Below, in pieces: positions 59,632 to 64,000 of a stretch of 64,000 nt of DNA. Origin of the DNA: Abelmoschus esculentus. Its lineage: Eukaryota > Streptophyta > Magnoliopsida > Malvales > Malvaceae. The position numbers were made by a program, and so were the translations under genes. The notes beneath the pieces were generated by a model. It made no database searches. It saw only the letters and a list, made by a program, of their open reading frames with translations, and was not told the origin of the DNA. Numbering within the stretch: the first letter of the stretch is position 1; each line of letters begins with the position of its first letter. The DNA lies in the NCBI GenBank assembly GCA_035048815.1, contig JAUCBN010000006.1, forward strand, positions 23,141,001 to 23,205,000, read 5' to 3'.

Positions 59632-60985
59632 TAATATATATATATATAACAGTTTGTTTATATTTTTCTCAGATTTTCATTTGAATTCATTCATTTCCAA
59701 ATTTCCAACACATCTTCCATTTTCTTCTTCGTTTCCTTTCCTCACACGTTCCTACTCTCTTTCTGCTTTATCTCTGCTTTCAACTTTAACAAACTTTTTC
59801 TCCATTTCCTTTCGAACAGGAAAGCCGCCGCTCATCGACCGTAGACTCTCTTTTCAAACCGCCGTGACGTACAGGTAAGTAATTCCATCCGGAATTCTGA
59901 TCGGTTGCACCGTCGTTTTGTTTTCGCCTCACTTTTGTTATTTGATCTACTGTTAACTTGTCTCACAGTTAGTTTCTTCGGTTTTGTTTATACCTTGTTT
60001 GGTTGCTTAGAAAAATGCGGGAAAATATACCAAATCGTTGTTTTATTCTTCCTTCTTTTTTTTTTTTAATTTGCACGCTATTCTCTCTTTAAAAAAACTC
60101 GTTTATTTTGGTTATGTTAAACGGAGGAATCGGATTGCGTTGATTAATTTAATCTTTATAATTTTAATTAATACTAATAAGATAAAATGATGATCGAGCA
60201 GTTATTATGTAATTTTTTTTCCTGCTGAGATTCTTGGCGTGTGATTTTTTTCCATGAAATCTGTCTTACTTTATCATTCTGGATATATTTTTTACTAGAT
60301 TACTTTTTTGGTGCGTGTTGTGACTCCATATATCTTGGTTGTTTTTTTGTTTGATTTCGTTTACTTGGTTATGACTTATGATATTAGCACAGTTTTCCTT
60401 TTATTTCTTATATATATTTTGGCAAAATTATCTTTTATCAAAATAAGGTATTAGATCATAATATTAAATTGCAATTGCAAATGAGTTTGCAAGATAGTGG
60501 CCTAATTTTTCTCTAAAATTAATAATGATTTTAAATATCATTACTGTTTATTATGATACGATTGTTATGTTGTGTTACCATCATATTTTAATATGATCCG
60601 ATCTTGTTTTTACTAAGTATAGGAAATACTACAAATTAAGTATTTTCAGGGCTTCTTTTTGTTCTAATTGTAACATTATTTATATTTGCTTTTGTCATCA
60701 CATTAGCTGTATATTTCTAGATGAAAATGCTAAAGAATGACGCGTTAGAGAATGCTTAAAATATATTGGGAAAATTCAAAAAACTATTGGAAAAAATACT
60801 CTTATTTGAGGTGCACACTGTTGATAGAAATCATTGTGTTTAATACTCTGTATTGCTTCCTTGGTTAATGTGAATGAGCTCAAATAATTAATATATTTTT
60901 GTCTTCAGATCTGCGAACATTCTAGCCGAAATAGTTTACTGTAGTGTGGGTTTTGTTTGTATGCTTTCGTCAAATGAAAGCTTTC
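59632..60985 (+). promoter_or_regulatory. Leader of the trehalose-phosphate synthase gene with a 5' UTR intron
   Basis: A TA-rich TATA-like stretch (TAATATATATATATATAAC, about 59632-59650) is followed by a C/T-rich leader. A strong donor CAG|GTAAGT ends the leader exon at 59874; the acceptor GTCTTCAG ends at 60908. The leader intron would be about 1.03 kb. The second leader exon, 60909-60985, contains an upstream ATG. Confidence 0.6.
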
Positions 60986-61041
60986 ATGGCATCAAGATCG
61001 TGTGCAAATTTTTTACATTTGGTCTCTGGGGATTTACTTGA
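60961..61041 (+). other. Upstream ORF overlapping the TPS start
   Basis: ATG at 60961 opens a 26-codon frame (MLSSNESFHGIKIVCKFFTF...) that ends at TGA 61039-61041, in a different frame from the main CDS and across both candidate start codons (60974 and 60986). If the leader is spliced as proposed it is the first ATG of this exon. A role in translation control is inference. Confidence 0.5.
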
Positions 61042-63746
61042 TATTCCTCAAACTCCAAGAGCTCTTCCTCGTGTTATGACTGTTCCTGGGATCATCTCTG
61101 ACATGGATTCCTGTAACATTAATGACGGGGATTCAGATGTTACTTCATCTGGTTGTAGAGAACGCAAAATTATAGTGGCAAACATGTTACCTTTGCATGC
61201 TAAAAGAGATGGAGAGACTTCTAGATGGCGCTTCAGCTGGGATGATGATGCACTTCTACTACATCTGAAGGATGGTTTTCCTCCTGAAACAGAGGTTATA
61301 TATGTAGGATCTCTCAAGGTCGATATAGATGTGAATGAACAGGAAGAAGTTGCCCAAAAACTGTTAGAAGATTTTAATTGTGTTCCTACATTTCTACCTC
61401 ATGATTTGCAGAAGAAGTTTTATCTTGGGTTCTGTAAACAGCATTTGTGGCCTCTTTTCCACTACATGCTGCCTATGTGTCCTGAACATGGTGACAGGTT
61501 TGACCGTATTCTATGGCAGGCATATGTTTCTGCTAATAAAATATTTGCTGACAAGGTTATGGAAGTAATCAACCCAGATGATGATTATGTTTGGATTCAT
61601 GATTATCACTTGATGGTTCTTCCCACTTTTTTGAGGAAACACTTTCATAGAATCAAGCTTGGATTTTTCCTCCACAGCCCTTTCCCTTCGTCAGAAATAT
61701 ACCGAACATTGCCTGTCCGGGATGAGGTTCTGAGGGGATTGCTGAATTGTGATCTAGTTGGTTTTCATACATTTGATTATGCACGTCATTTCTTGTCTTG
61801 CTGCAGTCGAATGCTGGGCCTTGATTATGAATCTAAAAGAGGGCATATTGGTCTTGATTACTTTGGTCGCACAGTTTTTATTAAAATTCTTCCTGTAGGA
61901 ATTCATATTGGTAGACTTGAATCAGTGTTGAATCTCTCCTCCACTGCTGCCAAGATCAAAGAGATTCAGAAACAGTTTGAAGGGAAAAAAATGATTCTTG
62001 GCATAGATGACATGGATATTTTCAAAGGCATCAGTCTTAAACTACTAGCTATGGAACAGCTGTTACAACAACATCCAGGCTTGCAGGGTAAAATAGTCCT
62101 GGTTCAGATTGTAAATCCTGCAAGGGGCTTTGGAAAGGATGTCCAGGAAGCTAGGAAGGAGACTTATATGACTGCTAAAAAGATCAATGATGTTTATGGT
62201 TCACCCAAATATCAGCCAGTGATTTTGATTGACCGTCCTGTTCCCCGTTACGAGAAATCTGCCTATTATGCGCTAGCAGAATGTTGCATAGTGAATGCCG
62301 TGAGGGATGGAATGAATCTGGTTCCTTACAAGTATATTGTTTGTCGGCAGGGAACTCCTAACATGGATTTGGCACTAGGTGGAAAGCCAGAATCTCCACG
62401 AACAAGCATGCTTGTTGTTTCGGAGTTCATTGGTTGCTCGCCGTCTTTAAGTGGAGCAATAAGGGTAAATCCTTGGGATATTGATGCCGTGGCCGAGGCT
62501 TTAAATACAGCTATTACCATGCCCGAGTCAGAGAAGCAATTGCGACATGACAAACACTACCGTTATGTCAGTACTCATGATGTGGCATACTGGGCTCGCA
62601 GCTTTTCAATGGACTTGGATAGAGCATGCCAAGATCATTTTAGTAAACGCTGCTGGGGAATTGGTTTTGGCCTTGGTTTCAGAGTCGTGTCTCTTTCTCC
62701 TAGTTTTAGGAGGCTTTCTATTGATCGCATTGTTTTGGCTTATAAACGTACAAATAGAAGAGCAATATTTCTGGACTACGATGGCACTGTTGTTCACGAA
62801 GCTTCAATTATTAAATCTCCTAGCCCTGAAGTTATCTCTTTTATCAAGACGCTGTGTGATGATCCTAAGAACACCGTGTTTATTGTTAGTGGGAGGGGGA
62901 GAACTTCACTTAGTGAGTGGCTTGCTCCATGTGAGAAGTTGGGAATAGCTGCTGAACATGGGTACTTCATAAGGTACACTTACTATACATTTTTTAATTT
63001 ATGGTCAGTAGAGAGTCTAAATGCCTAAAATAAACTTGGTCATTTTCTGTTCTCTTCCTGCAGATGGAGTAAGGACTCTGAATGGGAAACCAGCCCTGTC
63101 AGTGCTGACCTTGAATGGAAAAACGTCGTGGAACCCGTCATGAGCCTGTATAGAGAGGCAACAGATGGCTCCAGCATAGAGGCTAAGGAGAGTGCTTTGG
63201 TGTGGCACCATCAGGACGCAGACCCTGATTTTGGATCATGCCAAGCCAAGGAATTGCTAGATCATCTGGAAAGTGTTCTCGCAAACGAACCGGCAGTTGT
63301 TAATAGAGGCCAGCATATTGTTGAAGTTAAGCCACAGGTATGACAAAAGTCCCTCCCATATTCATGTGTGTAATATAATATTATTGAATCAATCTTCCTA
63401 ATCGATATTCTTTTTCATTCAGGGAGTAAGCAAAGGGTTGGTTGCGGAAAAGGTTCTGTCAAGAATGGTCAATGGTGGGGAGCCACCTGATTTTGTGATG
63501 TGTGTTGGTGATGATAAATCCGACGAGGATATGTTTCAGAGCATATTAACTTCAGTTTCTAATCCATCCTTGCCCGTGGCTCCAGAAATTTTTGCATGCA
63601 CTGTCGGCCGGAAACCTAGCAAAGCTAAGTATTACCTTGATGACACCGCTGACGTTTTGAAGTTACTTAAAGGCCTTGCAACCGCTACAATTTCAAAGCC
63701 TAGGGGCCTGCCTCCTGTTCAGGTTTGTTTTGAGAGTAATGCTTGA
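60986..63746 (+). CDS. Class II trehalose-6-phosphate synthase/phosphatase-like (TPS9/TPS10 type)
   Basis: Three coding exons: 60986-62973, 63064-63337 and 63423-63746, giving 861 residues with matching phases. The start MASRSCANFLHLVSGDLLDI is that of TPS9/TPS10; an in-frame ATG four codons earlier (60974) is possible. A Ser/Asp-rich N-terminus with PRVMTVPGIISD precedes the GT20 glycosyltransferase domain (about 55-545: VWIHDYHLMVLPTFLRK, GFFLHSPFPSSEIYRTLPVR, RDGMNLVPYKYIVCRQG), and the C-terminal trehalose-phosphatase-like HAD domain has FLDYDGT with Asp597 and Asp599, VSGRG, and GDDKSDEDMF. Class II members have both domains but are mostly thought to be inactive or regulatory in trehalose-6-phosphate and sugar signalling. 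It is complete; the stop lies 254 bases before the window end. Confidence 0.94.
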
Positions 63747-64000
63747 CATTAGATGTGGGTTGGCTGGTGCAAATTCACTGGTTCTACGCATCGGAGAGTC
63801 TGATTGGCTTCAAGGGATTCCCTTGAATAGGCAAAACCTTGGTTTTAACCTGTCTGAGGTGTCGTCGGAACATGCCAGATACGATTCGGATGGAATACAT
63901 GCACGTGAGCTGGTTGTCGTGGGCGTTAGCCGTAAGTTGAAGGTTATGCTCGTCATTGTTATTGTAAATGGTGATAGTGAAATCATGCATTTTTCTGGTT
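63747..64000 (+). other. 3' region of the trehalose-phosphate synthase gene
   Basis: Non-coding downstream sequence, probably 3' UTR to the window edge. The - strand frame at 63784-63990 is not supported. Confidence 0.5.

Noticed and set aside
59576..59878. 100-codon open frame upstream of the TPS gene
   Set aside because: It overlaps the leader, ends at the leader donor, is rich in Ser/Phe from the C/T-rich leader and begins before the likely TATA stretch.

Overview
The window is nuclear DNA from a flowering plant, almost certainly a eudicot. Its genes carry many short GT-AG introns, its intergenic DNA is very AT-rich, and its families are plant-specific (BURP, DUF1645, DUF936, SPARK-kinase, class II trehalose-phosphate synthase). 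Three nuclear-type tRNA genes are present. Protein similarity as I remember it suggests a rosid, perhaps Malvaceae, but that is only an impression.

Twelve protein genes can be modelled, all on the + strand: DUF1645 protein (2.7 kb), beta-carbonic anhydrase (9.5-11.5), OB-fold nucleic-acid-binding protein (15.5-17.5), BURP/polygalacturonase-beta-like gene with a frameshift (21.9-23.8), NFD6-like organelle protein (25.1-26.4), DUF936 protein (27.3-29.3), SAMHD1-like HD phosphohydrolase with 19 exons (31.5-35.3), a kinase-less LRR receptor (36.9-39.4), an RBM25-like splicing factor (40.7-45.8), a SPARK-type receptor kinase (47.7-50.2), spermidine synthase (52.6-55.1) and a TPS9/TPS10-like class II trehalose-phosphate synthase (61.0-63.7). 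For ten of the genes I placed coding exon borders by eye; in each multi-exon model except the frameshifted BURP gene they sum to a multiple of three with matching phases.

The - strand holds only broken gene pieces: a nucleoredoxin relic (0.3-0.95), an unrecognised conserved C-terminal exon with a stop (5.6-6.0), an alkenal/quinone reductase relic interrupted by a tRNA-Thr gene (13.0-14.2), and a U-box/ARM fragment (50.4-50.7). tRNA-Arg(TCT) and tRNA-Leu(AAG) are on the + strand.

Intergenic DNA holds several foldback/MITE-like elements, one with a telomere-like core and one about 20 bp from a TATA box. It also holds a probable solo LTR with 5-bp target duplications, a 160-bp tandem duplication, decayed dispersed repeats and a (TTA)n microsatellite.

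The genes do not form a pathway; this is an ordinary gene-rich plant segment. I found no obvious new multi-gene system. The strongest oddity is the receptor at 37-39.4 kb. Its ectodomain resembles the At1g74360/NILR1 receptor kinases, but its transmembrane region and tail are of the receptor-like-protein (Cf/RLP) type and it has no kinase.
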